A stretch of 30,474 nt of DNA. Source: an uncultured Opitutia bacterium. GTDB taxonomy: Bacteria; Verrucomicrobiota; Verrucomicrobiia; Opitutales; UBA953. The number at the start of each line of letters is the position of its first letter. Position 1 is the first letter of the stretch. Of this stretch, positions 15,699 to 22,978 are shown in pieces. The notes under the pieces are model-generated. The model saw nothing but the letters and a program-made list of their open reading frames with translations. It was not told the DNA's origin and made no database searches. The translations under genes were made by a program, and so were the position numbers. The DNA is taken from assembly GCA_937875975.1 (NCBI GenBank), contig CALEEU010000217.1:1-30474 (forward strand), in the 5' to 3' direction.

Positions 15699-17033
15699 TC
15701 AGGCGGTTAAGCCGGTTGCCGGAGAGCCTCCGCCTTCGCCGCCACCGGCCGAATGCCGGTGAACGCTCTGGACTAGTCCAAGGAGCAGGAAACAGCTGAG
15801 AACGAAAGACCCTCCGTAGCTAAGGAAAGGAAGGGGGACCCCGGTGACGGGCATCAGGTTGATGTTCATGCCGATATTGATCACGACGTGCGTGCCGAGC
15901 ACGACCGCCGCGCCAATCGCGAGCAAGGAACCAAAACGATCCGCCGCCCGAGCCGCCGTTCGCACGACGCGCCAGAACAACAGGACAAATGCGCCAATCA
16001 CCAAGAAGCCACCGGTGAAGCCGATCTCCTCGGCCATCCCGGAAAAAAGAAAGTCATTATGGGCCGCAGCCTCCGGCAGGTAGCCGAAGCGCGCCTGCGT
16101 GCCATTGCCAATACCTTGCCCGCGGAAACCGCCGCGACCGACGGCGATGACGGCTTGGTTCACGTTCCAGGTCGCGCCAAGTCCCTTGGGATCGATCGCC
16201 TCAGGGGCGACGAAGGACATGATGCGCTCGAGCTGATAATTCTTGAGCAAAGAGAAACCGACCTCCTTGGGGTTCTCCTTGCGATAAGCGACGAAGGGAT
16301 CCTTCGTGGCGGGGTTGGCCTTCGCGTATTGGTCGACCTTGGCCGCGTAATCATGCAAATCCACCGCCACTACCCCCACCATCAAAAGGGTGGCGGCACC
16401 GGCCACTAGGAAGAACCTGAAGGTCAGGCCGGCGACAAAAAGCAGGATGAATGAGAGCGGCAGGTAGATGAGGGCAGAACCTAGGTCTGGCTGCACAAAA
16501 ATCAAGACAAACGGGACCGCGGCGGCCCCCAGACACCAGAAGACCGTGCGCCACGTCGCACGGAAGGAGCCGATCGGCGAACGGGCCAACAACGCCGCGA
16601 CAAAGACGAGCACGCCGATCTTGGCGAACTCCGACGGCTGGATCGAAAAAGGGCCGAAATCCATCCAGCGGCGCGCCCCATAGACACTTCGAATAAACGT
16701 CCCCAGATCTTTTTGTAAAATAGCACAGATTGAGACCGGCAAAAGGATGGCCAAGCAGGCCAGATAGATGCGGCGCGCGTAGCGCTGGATGTGCCGATAA
16801 TCGAGGGCTGAGACCGCCCAATAAGCCAGCCAACCGATGACCACGAAGACGATTTGGGAACGGTAGAACGTGGACTCGCGGGCGCTTCCGGCCGACTGGA
16901 TCGCCACGATTCCCAATCCGCTCAGGAAGAGGATGATGACCACCTGAGTCCAATCCGTCCGCCACGCGAAATTGGCGAAATTATCCCACCAGACCGCGGC
17001 CGGAGACCGCTCATCGTCAAGGTGTTGGGACAT
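15699..17033 (-). CDS. rodA: Peptidoglycan glycosyltransferase RodA (SEDS family)
   Basis: Polymerises lipid II in the lateral wall with a partner class B PBP. The 444-residue protein has about ten hydrophobic segments. SEDS landmarks are YGARRWMDFG and QPSEFAKIG (near 118-140), FVQPDLGSA (179-187), the catalytic Asp in HNDFLFSGMAEE (Asp327) and MPVTGVPLPFLSYGGS (394-409). The periplasmic loop 224-268 is longer than I would expect, with a polar insert (YAKANPATKDPF) before the conserved QLERI. The tail is Gly-rich. I start at the ATG at 17033; the frame is open far upstream to 17618 but there runs opposite to rny. It reads into rng and diverges from rny. Confidence 0.94.
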   Translation of the reverse strand: MSQHLDDERSPAAVWWDNFANFAWRTDWTQVVIILFLSGLGIVAIQSAGSARESTFYRSQIVFVVIGWLAYWAVSALDYRHIQRYARRIYLACLAILLPVSICAILQKDLGTFIRSVYGARRWMDFGPFSIQPSEFAKIGVLVFVAALLARSPIGSFRATWRTVFWCLGAAAVPFVLIFVQPDLGSALIYLPLSFILLFVAGLTFRFFLVAGAATLLMVGVVAVDLHDYAAKVDQYAKANPATKDPFVAYRKENPKEVGFSLLKNYQLERIMSFVAPEAIDPKGLGATWNVNQAVIAVGRGGFRGQGIGNGTQARFGYLPEAAAHNDFLFSGMAEEIGFTGGFLVIGAFVLLFWRVVRTAARAADRFGSLLAIGAAVVLGTHVVINIGMNINLMPVTGVPLPFLSYGGSFVLSCFLLLGLVQSVHRHSAGGGEGGGSPATGLTA

Positions 17034-17147
17034 GCCGGAGGCAACCTTGATTAGGGGCCGGAGGCAAGGCGAACCTCCCGAAAGGGCTTGCCGAAGGGGC
17101 TCCGTCCGCAAGGGTATCCCCCCGGACCTCCGGTTTTCGCGACGAAC
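17034..17147. promoter_or_regulatory. rodA-rny divergent intergenic region with direct repeats
   Basis: These 114 bases must hold the promoters of both rodA-rng and rny. An 11-base direct repeat GCCGGAGGCAA occurs at 17034-17044 and 17057-17067. A dyad GGCAAG...CTTGCC, with an inner CCCGAAAGGG hairpin, follows. No clean -35/-10 pair is evident on either strand. Confidence 0.4.
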
Positions 17148-18584
17148 ATGCCTGTGGCAGCCGACCAAAGCATCCTCGCCGCCGTGGCGTTCTCCTCCGG
17201 AGCCCTCGTGGCCTATGCGGTAGCGAAATGGCGTGAGAACACCCTCGGTGCGATCCGCGACGCCCGCCTCCGTTCCGAGGTCGAGCTCGCCCGCCGCGAA
17301 GCCACCGTCGACGCCGCCGAACTCCACGCCATAGCCGAAGCCGAGAAGAGCGATGCGACCAGGTTGAAGACCTCCGCCGAAGCCGAAGCCCACGCCGCCG
17401 CCGAACTCTCCCGTGAGAACGCGCGCCAACGCGATCATCTCGTCCGCGAACTCCAACGCCTCGCCAAGGTCACCCCGGAACAAGCGCGCGAACTGCTCAT
17501 CGAACACCTCCGCGAGGAATACGGCGAGGAAGCCCAGCACCTCCGTCGCGGCCTGCTCGACCAAGTCGAACAGGACATCGACGACGAAGCGCGCCGCAAG
17601 CTGCTCTCGGCGATGCAACGCCTGACGACCTCGACGACCCAGGATGCGACCGCGATCACGGTCTCGCTCCCCAACGAGGACATGAAGGGGCGCCTCATCG
17701 GTCGCGAAGGCCGCAACATCCGCACCTTCGAACAGTCCACGGGCGCGACGCTGCTCATCGACGAAACCCCTGGATTAGCAATGGTTTCCTGCTTCGACCC
17801 GGTCCGGCGCGAGATCGCGCGCATCGCCCTCGAACGCATCGTGAAGGACGGTCGTATTTCGCCAGGACTCATCGAGGATAGCGTCCGCGACGCCGCCGCC
17901 GAAGTGGTGAAGCACGCGCGCCGCCTCGGCCGCGACGCGGTCCGCGACCTCGGCCTTCCGCCGATGGACGCCGCCGTCGAAGAGCTTCTCGGTCGCCTGC
18001 ACTTCCGCCTCTCCGCCAACCAGAATACGCTCTCGCACTCGATCGAGGTCGCGCAGCTCTGCGCGATGCTCGCCGCGGAGATCGGCATCGATCCGATCCC
18101 GGCGAAACGCGCCGGCTTGCTGCATGACCTGGGCAAGGCGATCGAAGCCGAAGCCGGCAGCAGCCACGCCCTCGCCGGCGCCGCCCTCCTCCGCCGCCTC
18201 GGCGAAGATCTCCGCGTGGTCAACGCCGTCGCCGCCCACCACCGGGAAGTCGAAGCCGAAAGCCTTTACGCCCCGCTGGTGATGATCGCCGACGCCGCCT
18301 CCGGCTCCCGCCCCGGCGCCCGCTCCTCCACCCTCGAGTCCTACGCCCAACGCGTGCGCCGCCTGGAAGAAGTCGCCCTCTCCTTCGAAGGGGTCCGGGA
18401 GGCCTACGCTTTCCAGTCCGGCCGCGAACTCCGGGTCATCGTGGACCCGGTCAAGATCGACGACTTCGGCGCCACCGAACTCGCCCGCCGCCTCCGCCTT
18501 AAGGTCGAAGAAACGCTTTCCTACCAAGGAACGGTCAAAATCGTGCTGATTCGTGAACAAAGGTTCACCGAAGAGGCCCGCTGA
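17148..18584 (+). CDS. rny: Ribonuclease Y
   Basis: Membrane-anchored endoribonuclease that initiates mRNA decay. In 478 residues there is one N-terminal membrane helix (about 9-27) and a long charged coiled coil (about 35-155). The KH domain has GRLIGREGRNIR (181-192), and the HD domain contains HSIEVAQL (from His297) and the His326-Asp327 metal pair in LLHDLGK. It is somewhat shorter than the roughly 515-residue Bacillus protein, mainly in the coiled coil. The ATG at 17148 places the membrane helix at the start; an earlier in-frame ATG at 17088 adds a Pro-rich stretch inside the promoter gap. RNase Y back to back with an RNase E/G homologue puts two mRNA-decay initiators at one locus. Confidence 0.95.
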   Translation: MPVAADQSILAAVAFSSGALVAYAVAKWRENTLGAIRDARLRSEVELARREATVDAAELHAIAEAEKSDATRLKTSAEAEAHAAAELSRENARQRDHLVRELQRLAKVTPEQARELLIEHLREEYGEEAQHLRRGLLDQVEQDIDDEARRKLLSAMQRLTTSTTQDATAITVSLPNEDMKGRLIGREGRNIRTFEQSTGATLLIDETPGLAMVSCFDPVRREIARIALERIVKDGRISPGLIEDSVRDAAAEVVKHARRLGRDAVRDLGLPPMDAAVEELLGRLHFRLSANQNTLSHSIEVAQLCAMLAAEIGIDPIPAKRAGLLHDLGKAIEAEAGSSHALAGAALLRRLGEDLRVVNAVAAHHREVEAESLYAPLVMIADAASGSRPGARSSTLESYAQRVRRLEEVALSFEGVREAYAFQSGRELRVIVDPVKIDDFGATELARRLRLKVEETLSYQGTVKIVLIREQRFTEEAR

Positions 18585-18777
18585 GGGACTTTCTTGTTGT
18601 TAAGCCGGGGGGGATAATTATTCACATTCTTTCCGGGAGTCTCTCCCGGGTCATTTCGGCACCCCAAGGAGGTTCGTCCTCCGTCACCAAGGGTCCGACA
18701 AACCGCGTCGCCGCTCCACAACGGAACGGCCGCATCATCCGGTCGGCCACAACGAAGGCCGCCCCAACATAAGCAAC
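18585..18777 (+). promoter_or_regulatory. Leader of the RGG-protein gene with promoter-like boxes and two hairpins
   Basis: TTCTTG (18591-18596) and GATAAT (18613-18618), spaced 16 bases, resemble a sigma-70 promoter within an AT-rich pocket. A leader of about 150 bases follows. It holds CCGGGAG/CTCCCGG (18633-18649, 3-base loop) and GGAGG/CCTCC (18668-18682, TTCGT loop). No T run follows either stem, so they are not plain terminators; one could end rny transcripts or regulate the downstream gene. Confidence 0.45.
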
Positions 18778-19740
18778 ATGAGCCAAGAAGAAACCCGGGG
18801 CCAGGAGCCAGTCTCCCCCCACCAGCCCGCCGCGGACGCAGGCGCCAATGAAGTCCGCACCCCCGCACCCCGCCTCAACGAAGCCAAGCTGGAGTCCGCC
18901 CACGCGGAACTCCCTCCGCTCTCCGTGATCGGGGCCTCGTCCGAACCCGCCGCCAAGCCCGGCACCATCACGACGCCGAAGCAGTTCGGTCGCCGTGGTA
19001 CGCCCCGTGGCGCCGCTCCGTCGGCCGCCAATGGTCAGGCTGCCCGCCCGACCTGCGGCGTCGTCGAAGACCCGTCTCAGCTGACCGAGAACCTCTCGGG
19101 CGATCGCGCCCAGTCGTCCGCCCCGGCGCAGCGCGAGCAGCGTGAACCGCGTGAACGTCGTGAACCGCGCGCCGAAGGCGAGCCTGGTCCCCGTCGCGAA
19201 CCGCGTGAACGTCGCCCCGAAGGCTTCACCGAAGAAGGCCGCCAGCCCGGCATCCCGCAGGGCGACCGCCCGCGTCGCGAACCGCGCGCCGAAGGCGATC
19301 GTGGTCCTCGCCGTGAGCCGCGCGCCGAAGGCGAGCGTGGCCCCCGCCCCGAAGGCGACCGTGGTCCGCGTCCTGAAGGCGACCGTGGTCCTCGTCGTGA
19401 AGACCGCCCGCGTCGTGAAGACCGTCCGCGTATCCAGATTGAGCCCGTCGTCATCCCGGTCCAGGCCCCCATCGGCTTCTGGGCCTCGCTGAAGCGCAAG
19501 CTCGCTACCCTGTTCGGCGTGCCTACCAAGGCCGTCTTCGTTCCTTCCGCCCGCACCCAGCAGCCTCGCGGCGAACACCGCGGCGAACGCTCCGACCGCG
19601 GTCAGCGCGGCGGACGTGGTCGCGGTGAATTCCGCGGCGGTTCCCGTGGCGGCCGTGAAGGCTCCCGTGATGGTTCCCGTGGAGGTCGCGGTGAATTCCG
19701 CGGCGACCGCGGTCCTCGCAGCGGTCCTCGCGAAGGCTGA
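18778..19740 (+). CDS. Disordered Arg-rich protein with RGG-box tail, function unknown
   Basis: I do not recognise a family. The 320 residues fall into four parts. Residues 1-116 are polar, Pro/Ala-rich and disordered. Residues 117-218 are low-complexity charged repeats (EPRAEG, GDRGPRPE, REDRPR). Residues 219-258 form the only ordered-looking patch, with a hydrophobic strand (IEPVVIPV) and an amphipathic helix (FWASLKRKLATLFG). Residues 262-320 are an RGG/RG-rich tail (GRGEFRGGSRGGR). RGG boxes are known RNA-binding and phase-separating sequences. The ATG at 18778 follows a 150-base structured leader, and a strong terminator closes the gene. Beside rny, opposite rodA-rng, it could be an RNA-decay scaffold or RNA chaperone; that is inference. 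Codon use looks like the neighbours. Confidence 0.75.
   Translation: MSQEETRGQEPVSPHQPAADAGANEVRTPAPRLNEAKLESAHAELPPLSVIGASSEPAAKPGTITTPKQFGRRGTPRGAAPSAANGQAARPTCGVVEDPSQLTENLSGDRAQSSAPAQREQREPRERREPRAEGEPGPRREPRERRPEGFTEEGRQPGIPQGDRPRREPRAEGDRGPRREPRAEGERGPRPEGDRGPRPEGDRGPRREDRPRREDRPRIQIEPVVIPVQAPIGFWASLKRKLATLFGVPTKAVFVPSARTQQPRGEHRGERSDRGQRGGRGRGEFRGGSRGGREGSRDGSRGGRGEFRGDRGPRSGPREG
19126..19431 (+). repeat. Degenerate in-frame repeats coding charged Arg/Pro/Glu units
   Basis: The DNA repeats variants of GAAGGCGACCGTGGTCC in steps of about 24 bases, coding GDRGPRPE-type octads, mixed with shorter REPRAEG and EDRPR units. The clearest copies are at 19288-19404. Such arrays change length easily by slippage. 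Confidence 0.75.
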
Positions 19741-19746
19741 ACATGA

Positions 19747-19778
19747 CGGGGGCGCCAATCGGCGCCCCCGCTTCTTTT
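19747..19778 (+). terminator. Terminator of the RGG-protein gene
   Basis: A perfect 10-bp stem CGGGGGCGCC/GGCGCCCCCG with a 4-base loop is followed by CTTCTTTT. It begins 7 bases after the stop codon, and its T tract ends only 7 bases before the murA ATG. Confidence 0.92.
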
Positions 19779-19785
19779 ACCCGAC

Positions 19786-21078
19786 ATGCCCCAGGTCGCG
19801 CGCATCCGCGGTGGTCACGTGCTGAAAGGCACGGTCCGCGCCGCCGGTTCGAAGAACGCTTCGCTGCCCTTGCTCGCCGCTTCGCTCCTCACGGGCGAGA
19901 CGGTGACATTGCGCAATGTGCCCGACCTTAGCGATGTCCGCTACATGGCCGAGATCCTCGGCCATCAAGGCGCCGTCGTCGCCAACCCGGCACCGGGTGT
20001 CTGGACGATTCGCGCCGAACAGGTCTCGCACCGCACGCCCTACGACCTCGTCCGCAAGATGCGCGCATCGGTCTGCCTCCTGGGCTCGCTCATCGGTCGC
20101 CTCCGCCAAGCGGAGATGGCCATCCCCGGTGGCTGCGTCATCGGCCCCCGCCCCATCGACCTCCATCTGAAAGGCCTCGAAGCCCTCGGCTGTATCGTCA
20201 CGGTCGAAGCCGGCCTCGTGCAGGTCGACGCCTCCCGCGCCCGTGGTGATATGGTCTTCATGGGCGGCCCGATGGGCAGCACAGTCCTCGGCACCGCTAA
20301 TATCGTGATGGCCGCCACCCTTACGCCCGGCGTCACGCGCATCGAATGCGCCGCCCGCGAACCGGAGGTCGTCGATCTTTGCACAATGCTCATCAAAATG
20401 GGCGCCAAGATCAGCGGCCAAGGCACGGGCATCATCGAAGTCGAAGGCGTCCCCGCACTCCACGGCTGCGATCATACGGTCATTGCCGACCGCATCGAAG
20501 CCGGCACCTACCTCGTCGCGGGTGCAATCACGGGCGGCGACGTCACGGTGACGCACTGCGACCCGTCGCACCTCACGGCCTTCCTCGACAAGCTCCGTGA
20601 AGCGGGCGTCCAGGTCGAGACCGGCTCCGACTTCATCCGTGCCCACGGCAAGCCGACGCAGGCCGTCGAGATCATCACCGAACCCTACCCAGGCTTCCCG
20701 ACTGACCTGCAGGCGCAGTTCATGGCCCTCCAGCTCCTCGTCGACGGACGCAGCACGGTGACCGAGAAAATCTACCCGGCCCGCTTCATGCACGCCGCCG
20801 AACTCCAGCGCATGGGCGCCGAGATCGCCATCGAAGGCGCCACGGCCGCGATTTACGGCGACCGCCCACTTTCCGGTGCGCCGGTCATGGCCTCCGATCT
20901 CCGTGCCTCCGCCGCCTTGATTCTCGCCGCGCTAATCGCCAAGGGCGAGACGTGGGTCCAACGCCTCTACCACCTCGACCGCGGCTACGAACGCTTCGAG
21001 GAACGCCTGCGCTCCCTGGGTGCCGACGTCGAACGCCTCCCCGCCTCCGACCTGCCGAAAGGCTTCGCCGAGGACTGA
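19786..21078 (+). CDS. murA: UDP-N-acetylglucosamine 1-carboxyvinyltransferase
   Basis: First committed step of peptidoglycan precursor synthesis, adding enolpyruvate from PEP to UDP-GlcNAc in the cytosol. The 430-residue protein shows the substrate-binding GSKNASLP (Lys23, Asn24), the active loop PGGCVIGPRPID with Cys117, which is the residue modified by fosfomycin, and DLRASAALILAALIA near the C-terminus. It should therefore be fosfomycin-sensitive at the target level. A strong terminator ends 7 bases upstream of the ATG, leaving almost no room for an ordinary promoter and leader. It may be expressed by read-through, by a promoter inside the previous gene, or as a near-leaderless mRNA. ruvB follows after 38 bases. 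Confidence 0.97.
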   Translation: MPQVARIRGGHVLKGTVRAAGSKNASLPLLAASLLTGETVTLRNVPDLSDVRYMAEILGHQGAVVANPAPGVWTIRAEQVSHRTPYDLVRKMRASVCLLGSLIGRLRQAEMAIPGGCVIGPRPIDLHLKGLEALGCIVTVEAGLVQVDASRARGDMVFMGGPMGSTVLGTANIVMAATLTPGVTRIECAAREPEVVDLCTMLIKMGAKISGQGTGIIEVEGVPALHGCDHTVIADRIEAGTYLVAGAITGGDVTVTHCDPSHLTAFLDKLREAGVQVETGSDFIRAHGKPTQAVEIITEPYPGFPTDLQAQFMALQLLVDGRSTVTEKIYPARFMHAAELQRMGAEIAIEGATAAIYGDRPLSGAPVMASDLRASAALILAALIAKGETWVQRLYHLDRGYERFEERLRSLGADVERLPASDLPKGFAED

Positions 21079-21116
21079 GGGTTGCCAATTCGTCCCGACC
21101 CCGCACCTTGCGCTCC

Positions 21117-22145
21117 ATGGCCCGCAAGGATTCGCCCGATGACCCCCAGCCGCTCGCCGGCAAGGAAGCCGCGTCGCGCGCGAACCGCTCGCTGGACGCC
21201 GCGCTACGCCCACCAAAGCTCGACGACTTCGTTGGCCAGCAGCGCACGGTCGAACGTCTCCGCGTGATGATCGGCGCCGCGCGTCGCGAAGGCCGCACGC
21301 TCGACCACATCCTTCTCCACGGCCCACCCGGACTCGGCAAGACGACGCTTGCGATGATCCTCGCCGAAGAAATGGGCCGCCCGATTCGCGTGACCTCCGG
21401 ACCGGTCGTTGAAAAAGCCTCCGACCTCGCCGGCCTACTCACGAGCCTCCAAGAAGGCGACCTGCTGTTCATCGACGAAATCCACCGCATCCCGAAGACG
21501 GTCGAAGAATTTCTCTACTCGGCGATGGAGGACTTCCGTATCGACATCATGATCGACCAAGGCCCGAACGCACGCAGCGTGCGCCTCGACCTGCCGAAGT
21601 TCACGCTCGTCGGCGCAACCACCCGCACCGGCCTGCTCACCGCCCCGCTCCGCAGCCGCTTCACCCTGCAGACGCGCCTCGACTACTACACGCGCGAACA
21701 GCTACTCAGCATCGTACGCCGCAACGCCGACCTGCTCAGTCTCGATATCGACCAAGGCGGCGCCGACGAGATCGCCCGCCGTGCCCGCGGCACGCCGCGC
21801 ATCGTCAACAATCTCCTGCGCTTCACGCGCGACTACGCCCTCGAACGCGCCGGCGGCAAGGCGAACGCCGCCGTCACGGCCGCCGCCCTTGAGCTCCTTG
21901 AAATCGATCAGCACGGGCTCGACGACATGGACCACCGGTTCCTTCGCGCGATGGCCGAGAAGCATAACGGCGGACCAGTCGGTTTAAGCAGCATCGGCGC
22001 CGCTATCGGCGAAGACGCCCACACGCTCGAGGAAGTCCATGAACCGTTCCTCGTGCAGGAAGGCTACGTCGTCCGCACCCCGCAGGGACGCGTCCTAGCC
22101 CCGAAAGGCTGGCTGGCCGTGGGCCTGCAGCCGCCTTCGTTCTGA
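21117..22145 (+). CDS. ruvB: Holliday junction branch migration helicase RuvB
   Basis: Hexameric AAA+ motor that drives branch migration with RuvA at recombination junctions. The 342-residue protein has Walker A GPPGLGKT (69-76), Walker B LLFIDE (116-121), sensor 1 GATTR (166-170), the TAPLRSRF arginine-finger region, and a C-terminal winged-helix domain with GGPVGLSSIGAAIGE. I start at the ATG at 21117 (MARKDSPDD); the open frame upstream lies over the murA 3' end. ruvA and ruvC are not adjacent, an uncoupled arrangement also seen in other phyla. The ATG is preceded by CCGCACCTTGCGCTCC, with no Shine-Dalgarno motif. Confidence 0.97.
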   Translation: MARKDSPDDPQPLAGKEAASRANRSLDAALRPPKLDDFVGQQRTVERLRVMIGAARREGRTLDHILLHGPPGLGKTTLAMILAEEMGRPIRVTSGPVVEKASDLAGLLTSLQEGDLLFIDEIHRIPKTVEEFLYSAMEDFRIDIMIDQGPNARSVRLDLPKFTLVGATTRTGLLTAPLRSRFTLQTRLDYYTREQLLSIVRRNADLLSLDIDQGGADEIARRARGTPRIVNNLLRFTRDYALERAGGKANAAVTAAALELLEIDQHGLDDMDHRFLRAMAEKHNGGPVGLSSIGAAIGEDAHTLEEVHEPFLVQEGYVVRTPQGRVLAPKGWLAVGLQPPSF

Positions 22146-22207
22146 GGTCGGCGTTCTGACGCTGGACAACGGCGTTTTCCCTCGGCTAAGGTCAACCCCT
22201 CAAAGCC

Positions 22208-22978
22208 ATGGCAAAACGATGGGTCATCAAGCTCGGTTCCGGCCTCCTCACCCGCAAGGACGGAAAGGTCGACCGCGTCCAAATTGGCCGCATCGTCGAT
22301 CAGGTCGCTGGTCTGCATAAGCGCGGCATCCAGGTCGTCCTGGTGACCTCCGGCGCCGTCGCCGCGGGCATGACCGCCATGGCCCTCGAGAAACGCCCGA
22401 AAGAAGCCCGCGAGCTCCAGGCCTGCGCCACCGTCGGCCAGCCCGAGCTGATGTCGGAATACGGCAAGCACCTCCGCCGCCATAAGCTGCTCGGTGCCCA
22501 GATGCTGCTCACCTACTGGGACCTCGATAGCCGCGCCTGCACCCGCAACGCTCGCGCCACCATCGACCTCCTCCTCGCCCGCAAGCGCTTCATTCCGATC
22601 ATCAACGAGAACGACGCCATCGCCGATGAAGAGATCAAGGTCGGCGACAACGACCGCCTCTCGGCCCACGTCGCCGCCCTCGTCGGTGCCGACCTGCTGA
22701 TCATTCTTTCCGGCATCCCCGGCCTGATGACGAAGTCCGACGGCTCCGGCGACCTCATCCCCTCCGTCCGCAAAATCGACGACTCTGTGCGTGCCCTCGC
22801 CGGGGGCGCCGGTTCCGAACGCAACGTCGGCGGCATGGTCACGAAGCTGCTCGCCGCGGAGATCGCGGCCGAAGGCGGCGTCGATACGATCATCGCCAGC
22901 GGTCGCCGCGAAAGCGTCCTGCTCGAACTCGCCGCGGGCATGAAGCTCGGCACGCGCTTCTCGCTGAAGAAGAAATGA
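22208..22978 (+). CDS. proB: Glutamate 5-kinase (short form without PUA domain)
   Basis: Phosphorylates glutamate, the first step of proline synthesis. The 256-residue amino acid kinase domain has KLGSG (8-12), TSGAVAAG (47-54), the substrate block INENDAI (132-138), VGDNDRLSA (145-153) and the GGMVTK loop near the C-terminus. It stops where the E. coli enzyme (367 residues) would continue into a PUA domain, and the stop is followed at once by proA, so this is a natural short form. The stop overlaps the proA start (ATGA), typical of translational coupling of a pair whose intermediate, glutamyl phosphate, is labile. Confidence 0.95.
   Translation: MAKRWVIKLGSGLLTRKDGKVDRVQIGRIVDQVAGLHKRGIQVVLVTSGAVAAGMTAMALEKRPKEARELQACATVGQPELMSEYGKHLRRHKLLGAQMLLTYWDLDSRACTRNARATIDLLLARKRFIPIINENDAIADEEIKVGDNDRLSAHVAALVGADLLIILSGIPGLMTKSDGSGDLIPSVRKIDDSVRALAGGAGSERNVGGMVTKLLAAEIAAEGGVDTIIASGRRESVLLELAAGMKLGTRFSLKKK

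Noticed and set aside
17034..17618. N-terminal extension of rodA upstream of 17033
   Set aside because: It runs opposite to the rny coiled coil and matches no SEDS N-terminus; the family start fits the ATG at 17033.
19126..19431. CRISPR array or tandem satellite
   Set aside because: The repeats are in-frame, degenerate, coding and without unique spacers.
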